Of a stretch of 64,000 nt of DNA, positions 21,566 to 29,453 are shown in pieces (positions within the stretch are counted from its first letter, which is position 1; the number at the start of each line of letters is the position of its first letter). A model generated the notes under the pieces. It worked only from the letters and a program-made list of their open reading frames with translations. It was not told the origin of the DNA and searched no databases. This DNA is from UBA5066 sp046331465 (GTDB lineage Bacteria; Acidobacteriota; Thermoanaerobaculia; UBA5066): assembly GCA_046331465.1 (NCBI GenBank), contig JAXLQV010000002.1, forward strand, positions 248,001 to 312,000, written 5' to 3'. The translations under genes were made by a program, and so were the position numbers.

Positions 21566-22723
21566 CTACTCGACGTACTTGTAGCCCGTCCCGGTGTCGA
21601 AGACGACGATCCGCTCGTCGCGGTCGAGCTTCCCCGCGGCGAGGAGCTTCTCGACGGCGATCCAGGCGGCGCCCCCCTCAGGGGCCGCGAAGAGCCCCTC
21701 GCGCGACGCAAGCTCGAGGACCCCCCTCCGCATCTCGTCGTCCGTCACCGTCACCGCCTCGCCGCCGGAATCGCGGAGGATCTTCAGGATGAGGTCGTCC
21801 GCGTACGCCTTCGGCACCCTGAGGCCGCTCGCGTAGGTGCGTGCGTCGGGGAAGCGGACGGAGACCGTCTCTCCCGCCGCGAAGGCGCGCGGGATCGGCG
21901 CGCACCCCTCGGCCTGGACGGAGACCATCCTCGGACGTGCCCGTCCGATCCACCCGAGGCGCTCCATCTCCGCGAACGCCTTCCACATCCCGATGAGTCC
22001 CGTCCCGCCCCCGGTCGGGTAGACGACGACGTCGGGGAGCGTCCAGCCGAGCTCCTCGGCGAGCTCGTACCCCATCGTCTTCTTCCCCTCGACGCGGAAC
22101 GGCTCCTTGAGCGTCGAGACGTCGAACCACCCCTCGGACTCCTTCCGCTGCGCGACGATCCGTCCGCAGTCGTCGATGAGGCCGTCGACGAGCGTCACCT
22201 CGGCGCCGTACGCCCTGCACTCGACCTCGAAGACCTTCGGCGTGTCGCGCGGCATGAAGACGTGGCAGGGGAGGCCCGCCTTCGCCGCGTACGCGGCCGC
22301 GGCGCCCCCCGCGTTCCCCGCCGTCGGGAGGGCGATCGCCCGTGCGCCGAGCGCCTTCGCCATCGTGACGGCCGCGGCCAGGCCGCGCGCCTTGAACGAG
22401 CCCGTCGGGTTCCCCGCCTCCTCCTTCACGAGGAGCCGGGAGAGGCCGAGCGGCGCCCCGAGCCGCGGCGCGGGGAGGAGCGGCGTCCCCCCCTCGCCGA
22501 GCGTGACGATCTCCTCCGCGCTCCGCGCCGGCATCAGCTCGTGCCACCGCCAGATCGTCCGGGTGCGCCCGGCGACGTCGTCTCGCGCGAGGGGCGGGAG
22601 GTCGTACTCGGCGAAGAGCGGGCCGCCGCAGCCGGCGACGGGGCAGACGTTCCTGGGCCGGTCCGAGTCGTACGTCGCGCCGCAGCGCGTGCACGAGAGG
22701 TGGGAGAGCGAGGAGAACGGCAT
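21566..22723 (-). CDS. thrC: threonine synthase
   Basis: This 385-residue PLP enzyme converts O-phosphohomoserine to threonine. The N-terminus has a zinc-ribbon (CTRC and CPVAGC), typical of the archaeal/plant-type enzyme. PLP Lys lies in NPTGSFKARG. Further motifs are TAGNAGGAAAAYAAKAG, CHVFMPRDTP, PTGGGTGLIGMWKAF, and AAPEGGAAWIA. The ATG at 22723 was taken, although a GTG at 22741 in the same frame is possible and neither has a strong ribosome site. It lies upstream of the VOC gene in one operon. No other threonine genes are nearby. Some members act as related beta-replacing lyases, but the motifs favour ThrC. Confidence 0.88.
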   Translation of the reverse strand: MPFSSLSHLSCTRCGATYDSDRPRNVCPVAGCGGPLFAEYDLPPLARDDVAGRTRTIWRWHELMPARSAEEIVTLGEGGTPLLPAPRLGAPLGLSRLLVKEEAGNPTGSFKARGLAAAVTMAKALGARAIALPTAGNAGGAAAAYAAKAGLPCHVFMPRDTPKVFEVECRAYGAEVTLVDGLIDDCGRIVAQRKESEGWFDVSTLKEPFRVEGKKTMGYELAEELGWTLPDVVVYPTGGGTGLIGMWKAFAEMERLGWIGRARPRMVSVQAEGCAPIPRAFAAGETVSVRFPDARTYASGLRVPKAYADDLILKILRDSGGEAVTVTDDEMRRGVLELASREGLFAAPEGGAAWIAVEKLLAAGKLDRDERIVVFDTGTGYKYVE

Positions 22724-22790
22724 GCGCGGATCATCACGCACTCCCGCCCGGCCCTGTGGCGTGCCGCGGCCCTCCCGCGGCGCCGGGGCG

Positions 22791-24002
22791 TCAGTCGCCC
22801 TCGCGCTCCTCCGCCCGGCGCGCCTTCTCGACGGCCTTCCGGAACCGCGGGTCGCGGCGGAGGTTCCAGAGGTCGTCGTCGTCCTCCATGTGCCCCGCGT
22901 CGGCGTAGCCGGCGTCGATCGCGCGGTCGAGCCACGCGAACGCCTCGTCCTTCTCCTTGAGCTGCGCGTGGGCGCAGGCGAGGTTGTACATCGTCGGCGC
23001 CTTCCGGTAGCCGAGCTCGAGCGCCTTGCCGAACGCGCGCGCGGCCTCCCTGGGCTCCTCGGCGGAGAGGTTGACGAAGCCGAGGTTCGACCAGGCCCTG
23101 CCGCTGTCGGGGTGCGCCTTGAGGTACTGCTCGAACCGGGTCGCCGCCTCGCGCGCCTCCGCGACCTTCTCGGAGCGGAGGAGCCGGGCGCCCCAGCTCG
23201 GGAAGCCGTCGAGGGTGAGCGCCTTCGCGTCCGCGACGATCGCGGCGAAGCGGGGGTCGGCGCGGAGGGCGTCGAGGTCGTCGTCCTTCCGCAGCTGGTC
23301 GGGGTCGTCGAATCCGGCGTCGAGGGCGCGCCGGAGGAGGGCGAGCGCCTCGTCCTTCTTCCCCTCCAGCGACCGCGCGCAGGCGGCGTTATAGAGCGAC
23401 GTCCCCTCGCGCGTCCCGGCCTCGGCGGCGGCGACGAAGGCGCGGGCGGCGCGGTCCCAGTCGGCGACCTTCAGGAGCTCGCGGCCGTTCTCGAAGAGGG
23501 CGCGGCCGTCCCGGGGCGTCCGCGCCATGAGCGCGTCGAAGCGGGCGGCGGCCTCCTTCACGCGCGCCTGATTCCTGCCGGCGCGGGCGGAGCGCGCCTT
23601 CGCCTTCAGGTCGGCCCAGCGCGGGTCGTCGTGCAGGGCGTCGAGGTCGTCGTCGTCGAGGTACGAGGCGACGTCGAAGCCGGCGTCCATCGCCTTGCCG
23701 AGCCACTCGAAGGCGCGGTCGCGGTCCCCCTTCCGGGCGTAGCCGCAGGCGACGTTGTAGGTCGCCGCGGGGACCCGGTGGCCCGCCTCGATCGCCTTCC
23801 GGAACGCCGCGATCGCCTCGTCCCACCGCTCGTCCTCATGGAGCTCCATGCCCCGCGCGTACCAGCTCGGGCCGCTCCGCTCGTCGTGGCCCTTCGCCGC
23901 CGAGGTCGGAGGCGCGGCGGCTGGGGCCTGGGCCGGCGCCGCGTGGGCGAGGAGGGCCGCGACGGCGACGGCCCCCGAGGCGAGGAGCGAGCTGCGCTTC
24001 AT
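22791..24002 (-). CDS. exported tetratricopeptide repeat protein
   Basis: The protein has 403 residues with a signal peptide (LLASGAVAVAALLAHAAPAQA). The mature part contains about eight TPR-like units with WDEAIAAFRKAIEAGH, NVACGYARKGDRDRAFEWL and similar. Two kinds of unit alternate: standard TPRs and 'LDALxxDPRF' units (three times), a pattern known from proteins annotated TPR end-of-group. It probably works as a periplasmic scaffold. The ATG at 24002 was chosen because it gives the signal peptide. It is divergent from the halogenase-like gene with 123 bases between. Confidence 0.85.
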   Translation of the reverse strand: MKRSSLLASGAVAVAALLAHAAPAQAPAAAPPTSAAKGHDERSGPSWYARGMELHEDERWDEAIAAFRKAIEAGHRVPAATYNVACGYARKGDRDRAFEWLGKAMDAGFDVASYLDDDDLDALHDDPRWADLKAKARSARAGRNQARVKEAAARFDALMARTPRDGRALFENGRELLKVADWDRAARAFVAAAEAGTREGTSLYNAACARSLEGKKDEALALLRRALDAGFDDPDQLRKDDDLDALRADPRFAAIVADAKALTLDGFPSWGARLLRSEKVAEAREAATRFEQYLKAHPDSGRAWSNLGFVNLSAEEPREAARAFGKALELGYRKAPTMYNLACAHAQLKEKDEAFAWLDRAIDAGYADAGHMEDDDDLWNLRRDPRFRKAVEKARRAEEREGD

Positions 24003-24090
24003 GGCCCGTGATACGGGCAACCGGCCCCCGGTGTTCTCGGCCCGGGCGAGGGCGGCCATCTCCATGGTGCAGAACGATTTCGGCGCTTTC

Positions 24091-24118
24091 TTGTCCCGCC
24101 GGGCGGTTTCACTATCAT
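24091..24118 (+). promoter_or_regulatory. promoter of the halogenase-like gene, probably leaderless
   Basis: TTGTCC (24091-24096), 16 bases, TATCAT (24113-24118), then seven bases to the ATG at 24126. The transcript would begin at or next to the start codon. Confidence 0.5.
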
Positions 24119-24125
24119 CCGCGCC

Positions 24126-25766
24126 ATGAACGGGACGGAAACGGTCCCCATCGGGGCCCAAGGCGATGCCGCCGACTCATCCACCTACGACGTCGTCGTC
24201 ATCGGCGGCGCCATCGCCGGCGCCTCGACCGCCATCCTCCTCCGCCGGCGCCGGCCCGGGACGCGCGTCCTCGTCGTCGAGAAGTCGGAGCAGTTCGACT
24301 GGAAGGTCGGCGAGTCGACCGTCGAGATCTCGGCCTACTTCCTCACGCGCGTCCTGAAGCTCTACGACCACCTGAGCCGCGAGCACCTCGCCAAGCAGGC
24401 GTTCCGGTACTGGTTCCACAACGAGAAGGTGACCTGCCTCCGCGAGGCCTCCGAGGTCGGCGCGACGCAGCTCGCGCGGACGCCCGGCTTCCAGATGGAC
24501 CGCGCCGTCCTCGACGAGCACATCCTCAAGGTCGCCGCCGAGGAAGGTGCGGACGTCTGGCGCCCCGCGAAGGTCGTCGACTTCACGCTCGAGGGGGAGG
24601 CCGGCAACTCCGTCACGGTCGAGAAGGCCGACGGGACGCGCGTGACCGTGCGCGCGAAGTGGGTCGTCGACGCGAGCGGACGCGCGGCCCTCCTCGCGCG
24701 GAAGCGGGGCGGCATCCGTCCCGTCGAGGGGCACCCGACGTCGTCCATCTGGGTCCGCTTCCGTGGCGTGAAGGACCTCGACGGCAAGGAGGTCGCCGGG
24801 ACCGACCCGGCCGACCCGTTCGTCCGGCGCGTCATCGCCTCGCGGCGCCTCGCGACGAACCACTTCGTCGGCTGGGGCTACTGGATCTGGTTCATCCCGC
24901 TCCGCGGGGGCGAGACGAGCGTCGGCCTCGTCTGGGACAGCCGGCTCCTCCAGCCGGAGGGGAAGACGCCCCTCGAGAAGCTGACGAGCGTCCTCTCGGC
25001 GAACCCCCTCACGCGCGAGATGCTCGAGCACGCCGAGCCGGTCGAGGGGGACTGCCGCTACCTCGGCACGCTGCCCTACTTCCTCGACGAGTTCATCGGG
25101 CACGGCTGGACCTGCGTCGGCGACGCGGGGGGCTTCCTCGACCCGTTCTACTCGCCCGGGCTCGATGCGATGGCCTTCGGCGTCCACATGCGGACGGACC
25201 TGATCGTGAAGGCGCTGAACGGCGCCGGGGCGATGGAGCTCGAGAAGGAGTACGCGCAGCACAACGAGCGCTTCCTCCAGTTCCTGACCTACTTCTACGA
25301 GGCGATCTACCGCGACAAGTACCACCTCATGGGCGACTACGACACGATGACGACGTCGTTCCTCATGGACACGGCGCTCTACTACATGGTCGCGGTGCAG
25401 CCCGTCTACACGTGGTCCGCGGACCGGCTCGGCGTTCCCCCGTACTACCAGGACGGCGCGAAGGTCGGCCTCGTCCCGATGCGCTTCTACCAGCAGCGCC
25501 TCGTCTCGATCGCGAAGCGGAAGAAGGCCCTCGGCATCTACGGGAACCACAACGCCGGGCTCTGCCCGAAGTTCGTCGGCTTCTCGCTCCGGAGCGCGGC
25601 GTACGTCATGCTCGCGCACGGCCTCGTGCGCTGGGCGAAGGCGGAGCTCGCGAACGCGTGGACCTACGTCGTGAAGCCGACGCCGATCGAGGGGCCGAAG
25701 CCGATTCTCCCGCCCCGCGTCGCCCCGGTCGCCGGCACCGGCGTCGAGGCCGCGGCGCGCGGGTGA
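24126..25766 (+). CDS. flavin-dependent halogenase-like FAD oxidoreductase
   Basis: The protein has 546 residues. The FAD-binding motif is VVIGGAIAG (24-32, third Gly replaced by Ala), followed by KVGEST (60-65), a possible catalytic Lys90 in REHLAKQ, and the WxWxIP motif as WIWFIP (253-258), the signature separating halogenases from ordinary monooxygenases. GDAGGFLDPFYSPGLD (332-347) lines the halide and FAD site. These features fit the group including PrnA, RebH and PltM, which halogenate an aromatic ring using FADH2 and a separate reductase. No reductase, carrier or biosynthesis genes are nearby. Many environmental members with these motifs have no proven activity, so the substrate and even halogenation remain inferred. 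Confidence 0.8.
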   Translation: MNGTETVPIGAQGDAADSSTYDVVVIGGAIAGASTAILLRRRRPGTRVLVVEKSEQFDWKVGESTVEISAYFLTRVLKLYDHLSREHLAKQAFRYWFHNEKVTCLREASEVGATQLARTPGFQMDRAVLDEHILKVAAEEGADVWRPAKVVDFTLEGEAGNSVTVEKADGTRVTVRAKWVVDASGRAALLARKRGGIRPVEGHPTSSIWVRFRGVKDLDGKEVAGTDPADPFVRRVIASRRLATNHFVGWGYWIWFIPLRGGETSVGLVWDSRLLQPEGKTPLEKLTSVLSANPLTREMLEHAEPVEGDCRYLGTLPYFLDEFIGHGWTCVGDAGGFLDPFYSPGLDAMAFGVHMRTDLIVKALNGAGAMELEKEYAQHNERFLQFLTYFYEAIYRDKYHLMGDYDTMTTSFLMDTALYYMVAVQPVYTWSADRLGVPPYYQDGAKVGLVPMRFYQQRLVSIAKRKKALGIYGNHNAGLCPKFVGFSLRSAAYVMLAHGLVRWAKAELANAWTYVVKPTPIEGPKPILPPRVAPVAGTGVEAAARG

Positions 25767-25779
25767 CCCGGGGCGGCGC

Positions 25780-26604
25780 GTGAGCAGAGCCGGAGCCCGC
25801 GCGCTGCTCGCGGGCGTCCTTCTCCTCGGCGCCGCGCCGGCGCGCGCCTGGGACGCCAACGAGATCGCCCTCGAGGCGGCCGCGCGGCAGCGCGAGGGAG
25901 AGATCGCCGCCGGGAGGATCGCCTTCGAGCGGATCGAGGTCGAGACCGAGCTCGACTCCGAGGGCCGCCGGAAGAAGCCCGCGCGGAAGCGCTACGCCGT
26001 CGTCATGGACCGCCGCGGCGTCGTCGCCCGCGAGCTCCTCGAGGTGGACGGGCGACCGCCGACGGACGAGGAGACGGAGGCGTCGCGGCGGGAGGACGAG
26101 AAGCGGCGGCGCGCGGCGCTCGAGCCGAACGGGGAGCGGTCCGACGAGGAGGAGCTGATGTCGGGGCGGGTGCCGCTCCTCGACCTCCTCCCGCGCCTGC
26201 AGTTCCGGTTCGTCGGGGAGGAGCTCGTCGACGGCCGCCCGACCTGGGTCCTCGACTTCGAGCCGAAGCCGGGCCTCGTCGCCAAGACGATCCGCGACCG
26301 GGTCCTCAACAACTTCGCGGGCCGCACCTGGGTCGACGTGGCGGAGGTCCAGGTCCGGAAGATCGACGGCCACCTGACGACGCCCGTGAAGGTCCTCGGC
26401 GGGGCGCTCCTCGACCTGAAGGGAGTCGGCCTCGTCTACGAGAGCCGCGAGGTGATGCCCGGCGCGTGGGCCCCGTGCCGCGAGGAGATCGGGATCACCG
26501 CGGTCGCGGGGATGTTCCTCCGCTACCGTCGCGAGATCCGGTTCGAGTCGTCGAACTACCGGGTGGCCGGCGCCGCGGCACTGCCCCTCCGCGCGGCCCG
26601 CTGA
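25780..26604 (+). CDS. secreted protein of unknown function, LolA-fold-like
   Basis: The protein has 274 residues from GTG 25780, with a signal peptide (ARALLAGVLLLGAAPARAWD). The middle contains a charged segment (ETEASRREDEKRRRAALEP), and the second half has beta strands with WVLDFEPKPGLVAK and GRTWVDVAEVQVRKIDG, resembling the LolA-like superfamily. It follows the halogenase-like gene after 13 bases and is probably in the same transcription unit. No enzymatic motif is visible. A role as a lipid or hydrophobic-product carrier is conceivable but unproven. Confidence 0.7.
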   Translation: MSRAGARALLAGVLLLGAAPARAWDANEIALEAAARQREGEIAAGRIAFERIEVETELDSEGRRKKPARKRYAVVMDRRGVVARELLEVDGRPPTDEETEASRREDEKRRRAALEPNGERSDEEELMSGRVPLLDLLPRLQFRFVGEELVDGRPTWVLDFEPKPGLVAKTIRDRVLNNFAGRTWVDVAEVQVRKIDGHLTTPVKVLGGALLDLKGVGLVYESREVMPGAWAPCREEIGITAVAGMFLRYRREIRFESSNYRVAGAAALPLRAAR

Positions 26605-26706
26605 GCATCGGGCCGCCGCCGTGTCGCCCGACACGGAATGGCCGGGGCGGCCGGTTTAGGCTCACGTCTCCGGAAACGGAATGCAGCGGGCGGGGAGGAG
26701 GGGCTC

Positions 26707-27750
26707 ATGGCGATCCTCATCTGGGGGACCCGGGCGAAGTCGGTCGACCTCGGACCCGCGGGGGCCGGCGATTGCCCGGCCTGCGGTCCGGAGCGGCCGT
26801 TCCGGTGGCGCCTCGACTACAAGGCCCACCACCTCTACTACGCGTTCGGCTTCGTCTCGGGGAAGCGGTACCTCAGGGCCTGCGAAGTCTGCGGGCGCGG
26901 GGAGGTCCAGCCCGCGGCGGCCGTCGAGGCGTCTCTCGGCAGGTCCGTCATCCCCTTCATGGAGCGCTTCGGATGCCTGACGGCGGTCGGCGGGCTCGCG
27001 GCCGTCGTCCTCTTCCTCTCGCTCCTGCGGCTCCTCGGCCCCGAGCCGAGGAACGTTCCGGAGCTGACGGCGCGGGCCGCGCGCGGGGACGCCGCGGCGC
27101 TCGCCCGCCTTCGCTCCGAGGCCGGGGCCGGCGACGTCCCCTCGCAGGAAGCGCTGATGGACGTCTACCGGCTCGGCTCGGGCGTCGCCGCGGACCCGGC
27201 GGAGGCGTTCCTCTGGGCCCGGAGAGCCGCGGAGGCCGGGAACGCGCGGGCGCAGCACACGCTCGGCATGATGTACGAGCTCGGGCAGGGCACGCCCGTC
27301 GACTACGCCCGGGCGCTCGAGTGGTACACGAAGGCCGAGGCCCAGCACGTCGCGGCCTCCGCGAACGGCATCGGCACGCTCCACTTCCGCGGGCTCGGGG
27401 TGAAGCAGGACGCCGCGGAAGGGGTCCGGTGGTTCCGGAAGGCGGCCGAGGCGGGAGACGCCGCCGGAGCGCTCAACCTGGCCGGCCGCTGCCTGGCGGG
27501 CGAGGGAGTCGCCGCCGACCCGAAGGAGGCCCGCCGCTGGCTCGAGCAGGCGGCCGCGTCGACCGGTCAGGACGATGAGACCCTCGGCGTCGTCGCCCTC
27601 GCGCGCTACGGGCTGGGGCGCCTCTACGAGGAGGGGAACGGCGTGGAGAAGGACGTCGTGAAGGCCCTTCGTCTCTACGAGCAGGCGGCCCCGCGCTGCG
27701 AGGACGCCCGTCGGGACTTCGAGCGCCTCAAGGCGCGCCTCTCCGGCTGA
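26707..27750 (+). CDS. membrane protein with SEL1-like repeats
   Basis: The protein has 347 residues from ATG 26707, preceded by GGGGAGGAGGGG. The N-terminus has a zinc-ribbon-like CPAC and CEVC pair (residues 23-63), followed by one membrane helix (about 91-110, LTAVGGLAAVVLFLSLLRLL). The C-terminal 220 residues are five or six SEL1 repeats (AxxxLGxxYxxGxGVxxDxxxAxxWxxxAA): GMMYELGQGTPVDYARALEWY and GRLYEEGNGVEKDVVKALRLY are clear examples, each given here as a pair of parts of one unit. SEL1 proteins mediate protein-protein contacts in signalling and secretion. The repeat domain should face the periplasm or cytosol depending on topology, which the sequence does not settle. Confidence 0.85.
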   Translation: MAILIWGTRAKSVDLGPAGAGDCPACGPERPFRWRLDYKAHHLYYAFGFVSGKRYLRACEVCGRGEVQPAAAVEASLGRSVIPFMERFGCLTAVGGLAAVVLFLSLLRLLGPEPRNVPELTARAARGDAAALARLRSEAGAGDVPSQEALMDVYRLGSGVAADPAEAFLWARRAAEAGNARAQHTLGMMYELGQGTPVDYARALEWYTKAEAQHVAASANGIGTLHFRGLGVKQDAAEGVRWFRKAAEAGDAAGALNLAGRCLAGEGVAADPKEARRWLEQAAASTGQDDETLGVVALARYGLGRLYEEGNGVEKDVVKALRLYEQAAPRCEDARRDFERLKARLSG

Positions 27751-27841
27751 CGGGCGCGCCGTCCCGACGCGGGCTGGCGCGACGCATAATGGCCGATGGC
27801 CCGGCGGTCGCAGAGGCCGCCGGCACGAGGGGAGTCTTCGC

Positions 27842-29365
27842 ATGGCCATCGTCCTGAACGGAAGCTCGCTGACGGTCCCGGACCTCGTCCGCGTCGCCCG
27901 CCACGGGGAGAAGGTCGAGCTCGCGCCCGAGGCCCTCGAGCGGATCCGGGCCTGCCGCGCGGTCCTCGAGGAGAAGATCGACGCCCACGAGATCATGTAC
28001 GGCGTCAACACGGGGATCGGGGAGTTCTCCGAGGTCGTCCTGACCGACGAGCAGGTCAAGGACTTCCAGCGCTACCTCATCTACAACCACGCGGCCGGCA
28101 TCGGCGACGCCGCGCCCGAGGAGTACGTCCGAGGCGCGATGGCGGGGCGGATCAACGTCCACGCGCACGGCAACTCCGGCTGCCGTCCCGTCATCACCCA
28201 GACGCTCGTCGAGATGCTGAACCGGGGCGTCACCCCGGTCGTCTGCCAGAAGGGCTCCGTCGGCGCCTGCGGCGACCTCGCGCCGATGTCGCAGATCGCG
28301 CTCCTCCTCCTCGGCGAGGGGGAGGCGACGTACCGGGGCGAACGCCTCCCCGGGAAGGTCGCGATGGAGAAGGCGGGGATCGAGGTCCCCGGGCTCATGG
28401 CCCGCGACGGCCTCGCCACGATCAACGGGTCGAACCTTCTCACGGCGATGAGCGCGATCCACGTCTACGACATCGACCGGTGGCTGAAGCAGGCCGAGAT
28501 CGCCTGCGCGATGTCGCTCGAGGCGCTCTTCGCGAACTTCAAGCCGTACGACGTGAGGCTCCACCAGCTCCGCGGCTTCGCGGGAGCGGTCCGCTCGGCG
28601 AAGGCGATCATGAAGTGCGTCGAGGGGAGCGACCTCCTCACCGGGAAGATCAAGACGAAGGTGCAGGACGCCTACTCGATGCGCTCGACGCCCCAGGTCA
28701 TCGGCGCCGCGCACGACGCGCTCGCCTACGCGCGGGCGCAGGTCGAGACGGAGCTGAACGGCGTCGGCGACAACCCGATCTTCCTCCCCGAGGCGCGCCT
28801 CACGCTCACCGGCGCGAACTTCCAGGGGACCCCGGTCTCGCTCCCGATGGACATGATCGGCGCCGCGGTGACGATGGTGTCGGTCCTCTCCGAGCGGCGC
28901 CTGAACCGGCTCAACCACCCGGCGCTCTCCGTCGGCCTCCCCGCGTTCCTCACGAAGGGGGCCGGGATGTTCTCGGGCCTGATGCTCTCCCAGTACACCG
29001 CCGACACGCTCATCGTCGAGCAGCGGATCCTCTCGACGCCCGCCTCGATCCAGTCGATCCCCGCGGCGGCCGACCAGGAGGACTTCGTCTCGATGGGGAT
29101 GAACACCGCCATCAAGAACGGGCAGATCCTCGACAACGCCTACGGCATCCTCGGGATCGAGATGATGGCCGCGGCCCAGGCGCTCGACTTCCGCGATTTC
29201 TCGAATGGCCGCGGCGTGCAGGCGGCGCGTCGCGTCGTGCGGAAGCACGTCGACCACCTCGACGTCGACCGCCCCCTCTACCCCGACCACACCCGGATGA
29301 AGGCGCTCGTGAAGTCGTGCGAGGTCCTCGAGGAGGTCGAGACGGAGGTCGGCCCGCTCGGCTAG
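27842..29365 (+). CDS. aromatic amino acid ammonia-lyase or aminomutase (MIO enzyme, HAL-like)
   Basis: The 507-residue protein belongs to the histidine/phenylalanine ammonia-lyase superfamily. Tyr53 (YGVNTGIG), Asn82-His83, Asn195 (INGSN), Tyr278-Arg281 (QDAYSMR), NFQGTP near 327 and QEDFVSMG at 412-419 fit the active site. The MIO cofactor triad, normally Ala-Ser-Gly, reads Ala142-Cys143-Gly144 in GSVGACGDLAP. His83 and the Glu of QED favour a histidine-like site, but the residue after QED is Phe instead of the usual His, and no other hut gene is present, so tyrosine or phenylalanine lyase or mutase activity is equally possible. The start follows GAGGGGAG. The gene stands alone. Confidence 0.88.
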   Translation: MAIVLNGSSLTVPDLVRVARHGEKVELAPEALERIRACRAVLEEKIDAHEIMYGVNTGIGEFSEVVLTDEQVKDFQRYLIYNHAAGIGDAAPEEYVRGAMAGRINVHAHGNSGCRPVITQTLVEMLNRGVTPVVCQKGSVGACGDLAPMSQIALLLLGEGEATYRGERLPGKVAMEKAGIEVPGLMARDGLATINGSNLLTAMSAIHVYDIDRWLKQAEIACAMSLEALFANFKPYDVRLHQLRGFAGAVRSAKAIMKCVEGSDLLTGKIKTKVQDAYSMRSTPQVIGAAHDALAYARAQVETELNGVGDNPIFLPEARLTLTGANFQGTPVSLPMDMIGAAVTMVSVLSERRLNRLNHPALSVGLPAFLTKGAGMFSGLMLSQYTADTLIVEQRILSTPASIQSIPAAADQEDFVSMGMNTAIKNGQILDNAYGILGIEMMAAAQALDFRDFSNGRGVQAARRVVRKHVDHLDVDRPLYPDHTRMKALVKSCEVLEEVETEVGPLG

Positions 29366-29370
29366 AAACC

Positions 29371-29406
29371 GGGGGTCAGGTCTGCAATCTACACCCTGCG
29401 CGGCGG
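29371..29406. repeat. single-arm REP-like element after the MIO enzyme gene
   Basis: The stretch reads GGGGGTCAGGTCTGC, then AATCTACACCCTGCG and CGGCGGG. It is one arm of the family seen as a complete inverted pair at 38276-38342, differing at four positions in the core. It lies 6 bases after the stop codon of the MIO gene and before the convergent GDPD gene. Confidence 0.65.
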
Positions 29407-29453
29407 GAGGGCCGCGCGCGTGAGACCGCCGGCGAGCCGGGGCCGGGCGTCGC

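Noticed and set aside
27842..29365. Naming the MIO enzyme hutH
   Set aside because: The QED motif is followed by Phe where HAL has His, the triad has Cys, and no histidine-utilisation gene is nearby, so the substrate is left open.
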